This document shows, in pieces, positions 1 to 9,154 of a stretch of DNA of 56,954 nucleotides (the first letter of the stretch is position 1; each line of letters opens with the position of its first letter). This DNA is from Thermodesulfobacteriota bacterium (GTDB taxonomy: Bacteria > Desulfobacterota > Thermodesulfobacteria > Thermodesulfobacteriales > Thermodesulfobacteriaceae). The stretch covers positions 1 to 56,954 of the forward strand of contig JAUQPD010000056.1 of NCBI GenBank assembly GCA_030550555.1, written 5' to 3'. The position numbers and the translations under genes are program-made. The notes beneath the pieces are model-generated. The model was not told where the DNA came from. It saw only the letters and a list, made by a program, of their open reading frames with translations, and ran no database searches.

Positions 1-700
1 TTTTTAAAGGAGAAAAATACAGACTATCCAATATTGCAGAAACAAAATTATCGTTTTTGTGTTTATCAAGAACCACATCTATGATGACATCAAGACTACT
101 ATCTGAAAATTTTAATAAGACTTCAGTTAAGCATATAGTAATTGTTCTCATATTTATATACCCACTGTTAAACAGGGACTCCAAAAGTGTGATAAATGGC
201 TTTAAATCCTCAACTCTAATAAGTTTGGACAAACACAACAACCCCACAAAAATTAACTCTGGATTTTTTTCTTCTTTGACAGCTTCGTAGACTATTTGAT
301 AATTTTCTGGTGTACCCAGGTAAGCAAGGATCTTATAGGCCTCACCTCTATCCAATGATCTCTTAGATTTGAGTTTGTTAAGATAGTAATTCTTTAAACC
401 TGTTCGTTCCGCTAAGTAATGAATTTCTTCTTTCTCAAGACCTTGCGTCTTCAACAGGGCCTCAAGAAAAGCCTCCCTTTCTATCCTTCCAATAGGTAGC
501 TTGCGAAAAAGGTCCTCAACCAACTCCCAATTTTTGTTTCTAACAAAGTTGTTCAGTATCTCTATGTATTTCTCCTTAAGTCTATCTTTTTTATGGTAAT
601 AAGCCTTGTTTCTAATTCTCCTTAAGGCATCAAACAACAACAAAAGAAAGGAGACAGAAAAAATCGCATAAATTGAGATGAGAAGAATGTAAATTAACAC
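1..700 (-). CDS. Truncated membrane-anchored helical-repeat (HEAT-like) protein, 3' end outside window
   Basis: Read on the minus strand from a GTG at 698-700, the frame stays open for 233 codons to the window edge, so the C-terminus is missing. Residues 1-23 form one hydrophobic segment (LIYILLISIYAIFSVSFLLL), followed by Arg/Lys-rich residues, which suggests an N-terminal membrane anchor with the rest in the cytoplasm. The remainder is a series of amphipathic helices of about 30-40 residues (for example GEAYKILAYLGTPENYQ and ELIFVGLLCLSKLIRVEDLK), the pattern of HEAT-type repeats. The only upstream in-frame options before a TAA are non-start codons, which fixes the GTG. The ribosome site (GGGAT) is weak. 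I do not recognise a specific family; a scaffold or interaction role would be inference from the fold alone. Confidence 0.6.
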   Translation of the reverse strand, partial: MLIYILLISIYAIFSVSFLLLLFDALRRIRNKAYYHKKDRLKEKYIEILNNFVRNKNWELVEDLFRKLPIGRIEREAFLEALLKTQGLEKEEIHYLAERTGLKNYYLNKLKSKRSLDRGEAYKILAYLGTPENYQIVYEAVKEEKNPELIFVGLLCLSKLIRVEDLKPFITLLESLFNSGYINMRTITICLTEVLLKFSDSSLDVIIDVVLDKHKNDNFVSAILDSLYFSPLK

Positions 701-823
701 ATTTAGATCCCGATCAAAATTTATAAAATTTTATCGGTTAAATTTTTCTCTAATTTAAAGTCAAAATCAAGTCACCACCCTTTCGCCACCTGTCTATCTG
801 CAGTAATGAGATACCTCTAATTC

Positions 824-2152
824 CTATTTCTTAAAGACCCGGGCAAAAATTGAATCGACTTTAGAGAGATAGTTTTTCAGGTTCAGAAGATCTTCTATTT
901 CATCAGGACTCAAGCTCTTCCTTATCCTCTCATCATTTAATAAGAGGTCTTTGAAATGCACAGTTTCGTTGCTCCAGACTCGCATGGCAAGGTCTTGAAC
1001 TATGGCGTAGGCTTTTTCTCGGGTTAGACCCTTTTCCACAAGGGCAAGTAAAACCTGTTGTGAAAATATTAATCCTCTTAAAAGCTCAAGATTTTTCAGC
1101 ATCCTCTCTGGATAGACCTGGAGGTTTTTAAGGACGTAATTTAGACGATGTAGGGCAAAATCAGCAAGGGTGGTTGCAGAAGGGACGATCATGCGTTCAA
1201 CAGAGGAATGGCTTATATCTCTTTCGTGCCAAAGAACCATGTTCTCTAAGGCAGGTATAACATATGCCCTTATAGTACGGGCAAGGCCACAGAGATTTTC
1301 GGTCAAGATGGGATTTCTTTTATGTGGCATAGCAGAGGAACCTTTCTGACCAACTGTAAAGGGCTCTTCTGCCTCAAGGACCTCTGTCCTCTGAAGATGG
1401 CGGATCTCCGTTGAAATTTTCTCAATTGATGAGGCAAGAATTGCAAGGGAACATATGTATTCCGCATAACGGTCTCTTTGGACGATCTGATTAGATATTG
1501 GTTCGGGCTTTAGACCTAATTTCTCACATACATAGGCCTCAATTTCCATTGGTAAGTGGGCAAAGGTCCCTACTGCTCCAGAGATCTTTCCATAGGCTAT
1601 GTTTTCTTTTGCCCGCATAAGTCTCTCAAGATTCCTCTCCATCTCAGCATAAAAGAGTGCAAGTTTTAGTCCAAAAGTAATTGGCTCTGCATGAATGCCA
1701 TGGGTGCGTCCAATCATCGGAGTGTCCTTGTATTCATAGGCCTTCTCTTTAAGTGTCTCAAGAAGACCCTTGACGTCTTCAATGATGATCTCCATTGCTC
1801 TCTTCATACGCCAGGCCATAGCGGTATCTAACATATCTGAAGAGGTCATCCCAAGATGAAGAAACCTTGCAGAGGGACCAGCAATCTCTGCAAGATGGGT
1901 AAGAAAAGCAATGACATCGTGTTTTGTCTCCTTTTCTATCTCTTCAACCCGTTTGACATTTTCTTCGGTAAAACCTCCCTCTTCCATATAGGGTGAAAGT
2001 TTCTCCTTTAGTATCCTGTAATCCCCTTCTGGCACCTTTCCAAGCCTATACCAAGCTTCCATAGCGTAGAATTCTACAAGTAGCCAACTTCTAAATTTCT
2101 CCTCTTCACTCCAAAGTCTTCTCATCACCTCTCTTGTATAGCGCGGTATCAT
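824..2152 (-). CDS. purB: Adenylosuccinate lyase
   Basis: PurB cleaves SAICAR to AICAR and adenylosuccinate to AMP, both with release of fumarate, in purine synthesis in the cytoplasm. The 442-residue protein shows the superfamily signature GSSAMPHKRNP near residue 272, the TSSDMLDT motif near 103-110 and the RTHGIHAEP motif near 149-157 that carries a catalytic His. Length is normal. A longer frame opens at a TTG (2167), but the ATG at 2152 has a strong GGGGGGAGA ribosome site just upstream, lying inside the extension, so I use 2152. It stands alone, divergent from mdh. Fumarate produced here can feed malate metabolism, but the pairing with mdh may be chance. Confidence 0.95.
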   Translation of the reverse strand: MIPRYTREVMRRLWSEEEKFRSWLLVEFYAMEAWYRLGKVPEGDYRILKEKLSPYMEEGGFTEENVKRVEEIEKETKHDVIAFLTHLAEIAGPSARFLHLGMTSSDMLDTAMAWRMKRAMEIIIEDVKGLLETLKEKAYEYKDTPMIGRTHGIHAEPITFGLKLALFYAEMERNLERLMRAKENIAYGKISGAVGTFAHLPMEIEAYVCEKLGLKPEPISNQIVQRDRYAEYICSLAILASSIEKISTEIRHLQRTEVLEAEEPFTVGQKGSSAMPHKRNPILTENLCGLARTIRAYVIPALENMVLWHERDISHSSVERMIVPSATTLADFALHRLNYVLKNLQVYPERMLKNLELLRGLIFSQQVLLALVEKGLTREKAYAIVQDLAMRVWSNETVHFKDLLLNDERIRKSLSPDEIEDLLNLKNYLSKVDSIFARVFKK

Positions 2153-2280
2153 CCTATCTCCCCCCAAAAAGAATTGGCAAAACGCTCAAAAAGCATCTCC
2201 ATTTTATCACAGATTTAAATTATTTCTGCATAATACTTAATAATTTTGACTAAAAAATTTAGACAACGAGGGATGAGGAG

Positions 2281-2308
2281 TTGCATTTGTAGAATTTGCC
2301 TATATACT
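2281..2308 (+). promoter_or_regulatory. Possible promoter for mdh
   Basis: TTGCAT, a 16-base spacer and TATACT lie about 70 bases upstream of the mdh start. The -10 matches 5 of 6 consensus positions but the -35 only 3 of 6, so this is tentative. Confidence 0.3.
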
Positions 2309-2377
2309 TTCAAGAATCAAAGGACTAAAATTGAATTCTCTTACTGGTAGATTCCACAAGGACCTTGGGAGGACAAG

Positions 2378-3304
2378 ATGAAGCTTTCTATAATTGGAGC
2401 TGGTGCGGTAGGCACAAGTTGTGCACACTGGGCCATAGTGAGAAAGGTTGCAGAGGAGATTTATCTTTTTGACATTGTCCCAGGCCTTGCTCAGGGGAAA
2501 GCCCTCGACCTTGCTCAAAGCTCTCCCCTTTATGGATTTTCAGGAAAAATCTTCGGAACAGAAGATTTTTCGCATCTCAAGGGAAGCGATGTGGTAATCA
2601 TAACGGCAGGAAAACCTAGAACACCAGGAATGACCAGAGAGGACCTTCTGAAAGTAAATGCAGAGATAGTTAAATCCTGTGCTGAAAAGATAAAAACCTA
2701 CGCACCAGAAAGCATTGTTATTGTAGTTTCTAATCCCCTTGATGCCATGGTCTACGTTGCTTATAAAGTTACAGGTTTTCCTCGAGAGAGAGTAATTGGT
2801 ATGGCAGGAGTCCTTGATTCTGCAAGGTATCGCTACTTTATTGCAGAGGCCCTTGGAGTCTCTCCAAAAGATGTGCAAGCTCTTGTCATGGGAGTCCACG
2901 GAGATCTGATGATTCCTCTTGTAAGGCTTGCCAATGTCAGTGGTATCCCTCTCAGAGAACTTCTCCCAGAAGATAAGATTCAGATGATTGTTGAGAGAAC
3001 AAAATACGGTGGTGGCGAAATTGTAAATCTTCTAAAAACTGGCTCTGCCTTTACTACACCAGGCCTATCAACGATTGAGATGGCAGAAAGCATATTGAGG
3101 GACGAAAAGAGAATTCTCAGTTGTTCAGTCCTACTCAAAGGAGAATACGGTGTTAGTGATGTCTTTCTTGGGGTTCCAGTAATTCTCGGTAGAAACGGAG
3201 TAGAAAGGATTATAGAAATAGAACTCACCGAAGAAGAAAAAGAGCTTTTCTACAAATGTGCAAGGGCCTGCAAGGAATTAATTGAAGCCCTTCCTCCACT
3301 ATAA
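2378..3304 (+). CDS. mdh: NAD-dependent malate dehydrogenase (LDH-like)
   Basis: Interconverts malate and oxaloacetate with NAD(H) in the TCA cycle or its reductive branch. The 308-residue chain has the Rossmann loop GAGAVG at residues 7-12 and the mobile-loop sequence GKPRTPGMTR, in which Arg81 marks malate rather than lactate specificity. It also has the NAD/substrate motif SNPLDAM near 118 and the catalytic pair Asp147 (LDSAR) and His174 (MGVHGD). It belongs to the tetrameric LDH-like MDH group common in thermophiles. The ATG is preceded by GGGAGGAC. Its 3' end overlaps the convergent arsC-like gene by 6 bases. Lactate dehydrogenase is the alternative but is disfavoured by Arg81. Confidence 0.95.
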   Translation: MKLSIIGAGAVGTSCAHWAIVRKVAEEIYLFDIVPGLAQGKALDLAQSSPLYGFSGKIFGTEDFSHLKGSDVVIITAGKPRTPGMTREDLLKVNAEIVKSCAEKIKTYAPESIVIVVSNPLDAMVYVAYKVTGFPRERVIGMAGVLDSARYRYFIAEALGVSPKDVQALVMGVHGDLMIPLVRLANVSGIPLRELLPEDKIQMIVERTKYGGGEIVNLLKTGSAFTTPGLSTIEMAESILRDEKRILSCSVLLKGEYGVSDVFLGVPVILGRNGVERIIEIELTEEEKELFYKCARACKELIEALPPL

Positions 3305-3715
3305 CTCAGAAATAAGTTTTTTAACCCTTCTCTCAATCTCATCTCTTATAGTTCTAAAAACTCTTAAGGTTTCCTCCTCATCTCCAATAAAACTTGCTGG
3401 ATCAGGAAGTCCCCAATGTTCAATTCTTGCCCCTGGCACATAGGGGCAGGTCTCCTTTGCTGAATCGCAGAGAGTTATTATAAGATCCATTTCTTTAAGA
3501 GGGATTTCTTCAAGTCCCTTAGGTCTTGCAAAACTCATATCAACCCCGATTTCCTCCATCACTCTTATTGCAAATTGATTTACTCTTGTTTCAGGTCTTG
3601 CCCCTGCGGAATATACCTCAAGCTCTTTCCCAAGGAGCCTTGCATAATAGCGGGCAAAACCTTCAGCAATCTGAGATCTTGCTGTGTTCCCAGTGCAGAT
3701 AAAAGCTATTTTCAT
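3299..3715 (-). CDS. arsC: Arsenate reductase, thioredoxin-coupled ArsC type (LMW phosphatase fold)
   Basis: Predicted to reduce arsenate to arsenite by a three-cysteine relay. The P-loop C-X5-R is Cys7-Arg13 (CTGNTAR). The two further cysteines of the ArsC relay are Cys83 and Cys90 (LCDSAKETC), followed by HWGLPDPA with the general acid Asp105. The S. aureus-type enzyme has the same spacing (Cys10/82/89), which separates it from true tyrosine phosphatases that lack the second and third cysteine. Length (138) is normal. GGGGAGG precedes the ATG and a TATAAT lies further upstream. No arsR, arsB or acr3 neighbour is present, so this is an isolated detoxification gene. A phosphatase role cannot be excluded. 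Confidence 0.85.
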   Translation of the reverse strand: MKIAFICTGNTARSQIAEGFARYYARLLGKELEVYSAGARPETRVNQFAIRVMEEIGVDMSFARPKGLEEIPLKEMDLIITLCDSAKETCPYVPGARIEHWGLPDPASFIGDEEETLRVFRTIRDEIERRVKKLISEL

Positions 3716-3820
3716 AAAAAAGCCTCCCCTCTTTTAGAGAAAACATTATAATTTAAGTATTTAATAAACCACTTTGATGTTAAAACTATTTTAAACGATC
3801 TCCTCTAAAGAGGTAGCAAA

Positions 3821-4666
3821 TTGTTACAAAGTGCGCAAGGCATACTCTATGTGGTAGCCCTTCCCATTGGGAACCTAAAGGATATTACCTTAAGAGCTCT
3901 TGAAGTTTTAAACTCGGTAGATCTTATTCTTTCTGAAGATACGCGGGCCTTTCTTCGACTTAAGAAAGCCTATAATCTCAAACCCGTTAGGGTTGAAAGT
4001 TTTTACAAAGAAGTAGAAAGGGAAAAGGAGGAGAAGATCATCTCCTACTTAAGAGAGGGACTTAAGGTAGCCCTTTGTAGTGAGGCAGGAACTCCTTTAC
4101 TTTCAGATCCTGGAGCCAGCCTTGTAAAGAGAGCTCTTATCGAGGGAATAAAGGTAGTCCCCATCCCTGGGCCATCAGCCCTGACTACCGCTCTATCAGT
4201 CTGTGGCTTTGATCTCACTCAGGGCTTTATCTTTGTTGGTTTTCTACCAAAGAAAGAGAAAGAGATACAACAGAAATTATCAGGAATTCCCTCAACACTT
4301 CCTCTTGTGACTTTCATCCCGCCCCACCGATTTTCTTCAACTCTAAGGGTGCTCTATGAGATCTTTGGAGATAGAGAGGTCTGCCTTGCAAAGGAACTCA
4401 CAAAGGTCCATGAAGAGATCTGTAGAACAACTCTTGGCGACCTCATAAAAAGGACTGAAAATGAAGAAATAAAAGGCGAAATCACTCTAATCATTGAGGG
4501 AAAGAGAGAAGTCCAGAAGAGAAATGAGATTTCCACTGATGAAATCACTAAGCTCTACGAAGAATTGAGAAAAAGTGGTATCAAGAAAAAGGAAATAGCC
4601 CAAGCAATTGCTAAGAGACTGGGAACAAAGCCAAAGGAAATTTATGAGATACTGAAAAAATTCTGA
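3821..4666 (+). CDS. rsmI: 16S rRNA 2'-O-methyltransferase (C1402)
   Basis: RsmI methylates the ribose of C1402 in the decoding centre of 16S rRNA with S-adenosylmethionine. Residues 6-230 are a tetrapyrrole-methylase fold with the family motifs LYVVALPIGNLKDITLRA, SEDTRAF, SEAGTPLLSDPG and PIPGPSALTTALS. The C-terminal ~50 residues are the small helical extension found in full-length RsmI (281 residues here). The start is a TTG after AGAGGT; no better ATG lies in frame. It is divergent from arsC and convergent with ispG. Confidence 0.93.
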   Translation: MLQSAQGILYVVALPIGNLKDITLRALEVLNSVDLILSEDTRAFLRLKKAYNLKPVRVESFYKEVEREKEEKIISYLREGLKVALCSEAGTPLLSDPGASLVKRALIEGIKVVPIPGPSALTTALSVCGFDLTQGFIFVGFLPKKEKEIQQKLSGIPSTLPLVTFIPPHRFSSTLRVLYEIFGDREVCLAKELTKVHEEICRTTLGDLIKRTENEEIKGEITLIIEGKREVQKRNEISTDEITKLYEELRKSGIKKKEIAQAIAKRLGTKPKEIYEILKKF

Positions 4667-4675
4667 AGAAGGTTC

Positions 4676-5776
4676 CTACTGATTCATTCTCTCTGGATGT
4701 TCTTTTAAAAACCTTTCCACTTCCTCAAAAAAAGCAGAAAGAAGCTCTTCCTCCCGAACTTTTTTGACTATTTTTCCTTCTTTAAAGATGAGGCCTACTC
4801 CTTTACCGCCAGCAATACCAAGATCTGCCTCTCTTGCCTCACCTGGACCGTTGACAACACAGCCCATGACTGCCAATTTGAGATTAGCTCTTATTCCCCG
4901 AGCCCATTCTTCAACCTTTTTATAAAGCCCCATAAGATCTATCTCGCACCTACCACAGGTTGGGCAAGCAATAATGTCTGGATATAGACTACGGAGACCA
5001 AGATTTTTAAGTATCTCATAGGCCACATATACCTCTTCAACGGGATCAGCAGTAAGAGAGATTCTAACTGTATCTCCAATGCCCTTCAAGAGAAGATAGC
5101 TTACTGCCATGGTGTTTTTAACTGTTCCAGTAATAAGCCCCCCTGCCTCTGTTACTCCTATATGAAGCGGAAAATCTGAAATGCGAGAAAACTCTTCATA
5201 GGCCTTCACTGTATGCCACCAGTTTGAGGATTTAAGTGAAACTTTGAGATTGTAGTAGTCAAATTTCTCAACGATATAGTTTATCCATTTGAGTGCACTT
5301 TCAACCATAGCCTTGGGAGTTGGTGTTTTGTATCTCTTTAATATCTCGCTCTCAAGAGACCCAGCATTAATTCCAATCCTGATACATACCTGTCTCTCCT
5401 TACAGACCATTACAAGTTCATCTAAACGTTTTTTATTCTTGAAGGTTCCGGGGTTTATTCTGATTCCTGAAACTCCCGCTTCAACCGCCTTTACTCCTAA
5501 GGAGGTATCAAAATGAAGATCAGCAACAATGGGAAGAGGACTTTCACGAACAATGTCCTTTAAAGCAGAAACCGCCCTTTCATCAGGGACAGCGACCCTA
5601 ACAATTTCACACCCTGCAGATCGAAGGCGTTCAATCTGATTGAGAGTTGACTTTACATCACGAGTATCAGTGTTAGTCATGCTCTGAACCCTTATAGGGT
5701 TTGCCCCACCAATACCTACAGGGCCTAACCAAATTTCTCTTGTTTTTTTCCGTTTAATCCTCGGATACTGGCTCAT
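4676..5776 (-). CDS. ispG: 4-hydroxy-3-methylbut-2-enyl diphosphate synthase
   Basis: IspG (GcpE) performs the penultimate step of the MEP isoprenoid pathway, reductively opening MEcPP with a [4Fe-4S] cluster and reduced ferredoxin or flavodoxin. The 366-residue protein has a TIM-barrel N-domain (RVQSMTNTDTRDV near residue 28). The C-terminal iron-sulfur domain supplies cysteines in ACPTCGRC and MGCVVNGPGEAREAD. It starts inside the 3' end of obg (23-base overlap), which implies translational coupling. Isoprenoids made here would supply the prenyl donor for the UbiA enzyme at 29946-30800. Confidence 0.97.
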   Translation of the reverse strand: MSQYPRIKRKKTREIWLGPVGIGGANPIRVQSMTNTDTRDVKSTLNQIERLRSAGCEIVRVAVPDERAVSALKDIVRESPLPIVADLHFDTSLGVKAVEAGVSGIRINPGTFKNKKRLDELVMVCKERQVCIRIGINAGSLESEILKRYKTPTPKAMVESALKWINYIVEKFDYYNLKVSLKSSNWWHTVKAYEEFSRISDFPLHIGVTEAGGLITGTVKNTMAVSYLLLKGIGDTVRISLTADPVEEVYVAYEILKNLGLRSLYPDIIACPTCGRCEIDLMGLYKKVEEWARGIRANLKLAVMGCVVNGPGEAREADLGIAGGKGVGLIFKEGKIVKKVREEELLSAFFEEVERFLKEHPERMNQ

Positions 5777-6812
5777 TGTGGGTATTGTAGTTCTCTTCCT
5801 TTCTTGCCTCTTTGATTAACTCTGCAAGAGCATAGAGAAGAGGTCGTATTCCCTCTCCAGTAACTGCAGAGATAGGATAAATCTTTAACCTCAGTTCTTC
5901 TGGAAACAGGGCTCGCAATTCCTCAACTTCTGTTAACCTCTTGCCCTCAGGCAAAAGATCAATTTTGTTTAAAGCAATGAGAAAAGGTTTTTCTAAGAGA
6001 CTTGGATTGTAGAGTCTCAACTCTTCTCTTAGGAGTTCGAAATCTCTTACAATCTCCCTATCTCTTGATATGTCAAGAATGAAGAGGAGAACCCTTGTTC
6101 TCTCAATATGTCTGAGAAAGTCATGCCCCAGTCCCACACCCCGATGGGCTCCCTCAATAAGACCTGGAATATCAGCCACTACGAAGGTCTCCCCATCTGG
6201 GAGATATACTACACCAAGATTAGGTTCAAGGGTAGTAAAGGGGTAATCTGCGATCTTTGGCCTTGCTGAGGTAACTACAGAAAGAAAGGTAGATTTTCCT
6301 GCGTTAGGCAAACCCACAAGCCCTACATCTGCAATGAGCTTTAACTCGAGGATTAACCAACGTCTTTCTCCAGGAGTGCCTGGCTCGGCAAATCTGGGAG
6401 CCTGCCTTGTAGGTGTAGCAAAATGGGCATTTCCTCTTCCACCCTTACCACCTTTGGCTACAAGTAACCTCTGCCCAGGTTTAACTAAATCCCCAAGAAT
6501 CTCTCCAGTCTCCGCATCCTTCACTACCGTTCCAACAGGGACTCTAAGAATAAGATCCTCTCCATCCTTTCCTTTCATCTTTTTTCCACGGCCTGGTCTA
6601 CCATTCTCAGCTTTAAAATGAACTTGATGATGAAAATCATAGAGTGTATGCACCTGGGGATCTGCAATTAAAATCACATCTCCCCCATCTCCTCCATCTC
6701 CACCATCTGGACCCCCTCTGGGCACATACTTTTCTCGCCTAAAACTAACACAGCCAGCCCCTCCATTTCCTGCTTCTACATATATCTTTACCTGATCTAC
6801 AAATCGAGCCAT
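5754..6812 (-). CDS. obg: Obg-family GTPase, ribosome assembly
   Basis: Essential GTPase that acts in late 50S assembly and growth control. Residues 1-158 form the glycine-rich Obg fold (GGPDGGDGGDGGDVIL). The G domain follows with G1 GLPNAGKST, G2 DYPFTT, G3 DIPGLIEGAHRGVGLGHDFL, G4 NKID and a G5-like SAVTGEG. Length 352 is that of the short Obg form, without the OCT extension. The usual partners rplU and rpmA are not adjacent; it is linked instead to ispG downstream and follows a DHH phosphoesterase that reads the same way with a 28-base gap downstream of that gene's neighbour boundary. Confidence 0.97.
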   Translation of the reverse strand: MARFVDQVKIYVEAGNGGAGCVSFRREKYVPRGGPDGGDGGDGGDVILIADPQVHTLYDFHHQVHFKAENGRPGRGKKMKGKDGEDLILRVPVGTVVKDAETGEILGDLVKPGQRLLVAKGGKGGRGNAHFATPTRQAPRFAEPGTPGERRWLILELKLIADVGLVGLPNAGKSTFLSVVTSARPKIADYPFTTLEPNLGVVYLPDGETFVVADIPGLIEGAHRGVGLGHDFLRHIERTRVLLFILDISRDREIVRDFELLREELRLYNPSLLEKPFLIALNKIDLLPEGKRLTEVEELRALFPEELRLKIYPISAVTGEGIRPLLYALAELIKEARKEENYNTHNEPVSED

Positions 6813-6840
6813 TTTTAAATAAATCCCCCCTTCTGAGTGC

Positions 6841-7881
6841 CTATAGCGGAGGCCCTGTTTCTGATTGAGTCTTCTCCGCTTTGACCTTTAAGTATTTTTT
6901 GAAAAGCTTAATAAGACTCGTTGTGTTGAATTCCTCTGGATCTATTTGTATTTTCTCAAAGGGAATTTCTGCCCTTGCCTTTTCCCTGTGTCCACCAGCC
7001 TTCCCCATGTTTTTGAAAAGATTTCCTACAAGTTTTCCTGCATCCTTACGATACCCATCACATCTTACAATCAAAATTAAATTTTTCTTATACTCTCCTC
7101 CTACGAAGACCCAGGCAGTTTCATATACTTTATTTAAGAAATCTGCAACAAGAACTAAGACATCTGGATTACTGACCCTTCCTAAATAAGTAAAGGCTCT
7201 ATTGCCTCTGTATTTTAAATTACTTAAAGCAATCTTAAAATATTTGAGCTCTGAACGCCTCAGATCCGAAGACTCAATCTTATTAAGTAAATGTTTGTTC
7301 ATTCTTTTAAATAGCGCTTGGAAAGCAAGAACATCCTGTAATTGGGCACTTTTTCTAAAATTATCTGTATCTGTCTTAATACCATAAATTAAGGCTGTAG
7401 CAAGATATACATTTGGTTTCAATTTAAGTGCTTTTAAATACTCATAAAGGATCGTTGAAGTAGATCCATAATTAGGTCTTATATCAACATATGAAGCCTT
7501 CCATCCTGATGTTTGAGGATGATGGTCAATTACGGCTGTAAATGAAATATCCTTAAAATCATCTCTATGACTGGGCTGAGAATCAACAAGAATAAACTTT
7601 GTATAATCAACCAATAAATTTGGATTAAATGAAGTTATTGGAATTTTTAAAATTTCTACCATTACTATATTATTAAGTCGTCTGATTTCGTTCACATGAG
7701 ATAGAGTAATTTTAGAGACTCTATTTTGAAGAATCTTCTTTATTGCATAGGCACTTGCAAGGGCATCAGGATCTGCCCAGAAAAGCACAAGAACTCTATC
7801 CTTCTTTTCGAACAGTTTGAGAAAATGTTGAACTCTTTCTCTGTTAGAACGAAATTTTTTCTCTGAAGATTCCTTTGTCAT
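6841..7881 (-). CDS. DHH-family phosphoesterase
   Basis: 346 residues with the DHH/DHHA1 layout. The first metal motif is FWADPDALASAYAIKK near residue 54, followed by a LVDSQPSHRDD segment and the DHH motif itself in AVIDHHPQ. The DHHA1 substrate loop near the C-terminus reads GKAGGHREKARAE (the family's GGH). Relatives include NrnA-type nano-RNases/pAp phosphatases and pGpG or c-di-AMP hydrolases; the exact substrate cannot be told from sequence. The first ~30 residues are basic and variable. It lies upstream of obg-ispG on the same strand. Given the several c-di-GMP-type genes in the window, pGpG turnover is one possibility, but this is speculation. Confidence 0.85.
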   Translation of the reverse strand: MTKESSEKKFRSNRERVQHFLKLFEKKDRVLVLFWADPDALASAYAIKKILQNRVSKITLSHVNEIRRLNNIVMVEILKIPITSFNPNLLVDYTKFILVDSQPSHRDDFKDISFTAVIDHHPQTSGWKASYVDIRPNYGSTSTILYEYLKALKLKPNVYLATALIYGIKTDTDNFRKSAQLQDVLAFQALFKRMNKHLLNKIESSDLRRSELKYFKIALSNLKYRGNRAFTYLGRVSNPDVLVLVADFLNKVYETAWVFVGGEYKKNLILIVRCDGYRKDAGKLVGNLFKNMGKAGGHREKARAEIPFEKIQIDPEEFNTTSLIKLFKKYLKVKAEKTQSETGPPL

Positions 7882-7951
7882 AGAAAGCCAACAGGAAAGA
7901 ATATACTACAGAAAGATAAACAAGACAAGGAGTATAGATACTGGTTCTCCT

Positions 7952-9154
7952 TTAACCATTTTGATGAGGTGAACTGTAAAGTCTGATCTCTGCAGTTTCT
8001 CGAAGATACTCCTCTATTCCTTCAGAGAGTTCTCTTTCTAATTCTAAGTGAGAAAGTCTATCAAACTTCTCAAGGAGAGATTTTTTACCAACAAGGATCT
8101 CAATAGGTTTTTTCACTGTTTCAAATTCATAGGGCTGTTGGGGAAATTCAAAATCCTTGTAGAGGTCTTTAATAATTTGAAGGAGCCTTAGGGCAAAAAG
8201 CACAGGCCTAAATCTTTCATAGTTGAAGAGATGGATTTGAAAGCCAAAGCATCTTACCCCCATCCATTTATCGAAGGTTGGCTCAAAGGCAAGGGGCCTA
8301 AATTTAATCCCCCATTCTTCAAATGGGAATTCTTCATAAAGGGCCTCACTTAGGACTTTGATATCAATATATGGGGCACCAAAAATTAGAAAAGGAAGAG
8401 TTGTTCCTCTCCCCTCAGAAAGGTTAGTTCCCTCAAGGAGAACCATACCAGGATAGACAAAGGCACACTCAAAGATAGGGAGATTGGGAGATGGCATAAT
8501 CCAAGGCCTTCCATAGGCAGGAAATAGTCTATCAGAAAAGTAGTTTTCCATTTTTACTATCTGCAGATCTAAATCAGGAAAGTGTCTTCTCTGAAAGAGG
8601 AGAGCAATTTCTCCAATGGTAAGTCCATGACGCATCGGTAATTTATCAAGCCCGATAAAGCTATAATACTCCCTCTCCAAAAGAGGTCCCTCTACCTTCT
8701 CTCCAAGAGGATTAGGCCTATCGAGAATGACAACCTCTTTGCCAAGCTCATGACATACCTTAAGGACAAGATATAAGGACCATATATAGGTATAGACCCT
8801 GCATCCCACATCTACAAGATCCACAAAGAGAACATCAATCTTTTTCAAAAGTTCTGGATCTGGTGCAAGTCTCGGCCCGTAGAGGCTATAAACTGAAAGA
8901 CCAAAAAAAGGCTCCCTCTCATCAGGAGAGGGAATCATATTTGCCTGTTTCTCAGAAAAAAGCCCATGTTGAGGTGAAAGTAAAAAAAGTAACCGATTCC
9001 CAAAAAGGTTGTAAAAATGGGCAAAACTTAGAGTCAAATTTCTGTCAACTGCTGGCTGATGTGTAAAGAGGCAAACCTTAGCCTTTGAATATTTCTGGTA
9101 AATCTCTTTCTCAAGAAATACTTCAATACCGATCTTAAGAGAAGGGTCTACCAC
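7952..9154 (-). CDS. DUF1343 protein, NamZ-like exo-beta-N-acetylmuramidase
   Basis: 400 residues matching the DUF1343 (GH171) family: SPQHGLFSEKQANM, FGLSVYSLYGPR, DVLFVDLVDVGCRVYTYIWS, VVILDRPNPLGEKVEGPLL and MRHGLTIGEIA appear in the usual order. NamZ of this family removes N-acetylmuramic acid from peptidoglycan fragments. No signal peptide is visible, so this copy probably acts in the cytoplasm on imported muropeptides. The GTG start overlaps the upstream amidase gene by 20 bases and has AGGAG 9 bases upstream, so the two are translationally coupled. That coupling supports a shared role in cell-wall turnover. The enzymatic assignment rests on family membership; catalytic residues were not checked against a structure. 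Confidence 0.85.
   Translation of the reverse strand: MVDPSLKIGIEVFLEKEIYQKYSKAKVCLFTHQPAVDRNLTLSFAHFYNLFGNRLLFLLSPQHGLFSEKQANMIPSPDEREPFFGLSVYSLYGPRLAPDPELLKKIDVLFVDLVDVGCRVYTYIWSLYLVLKVCHELGKEVVILDRPNPLGEKVEGPLLEREYYSFIGLDKLPMRHGLTIGEIALLFQRRHFPDLDLQIVKMENYFSDRLFPAYGRPWIMPSPNLPIFECAFVYPGMVLLEGTNLSEGRGTTLPFLIFGAPYIDIKVLSEALYEEFPFEEWGIKFRPLAFEPTFDKWMGVRCFGFQIHLFNYERFRPVLFALRLLQIIKDLYKDFEFPQQPYEFETVKKPIEILVGKKSLLEKFDRLSHLELERELSEGIEEYLRETAEIRLYSSPHQNG

Noticed and set aside
2300-2899. Minus-strand open frames opposite mdh
   Set aside because: Cysteine-, His- and Ser-rich shadow translations of a clear mdh gene.
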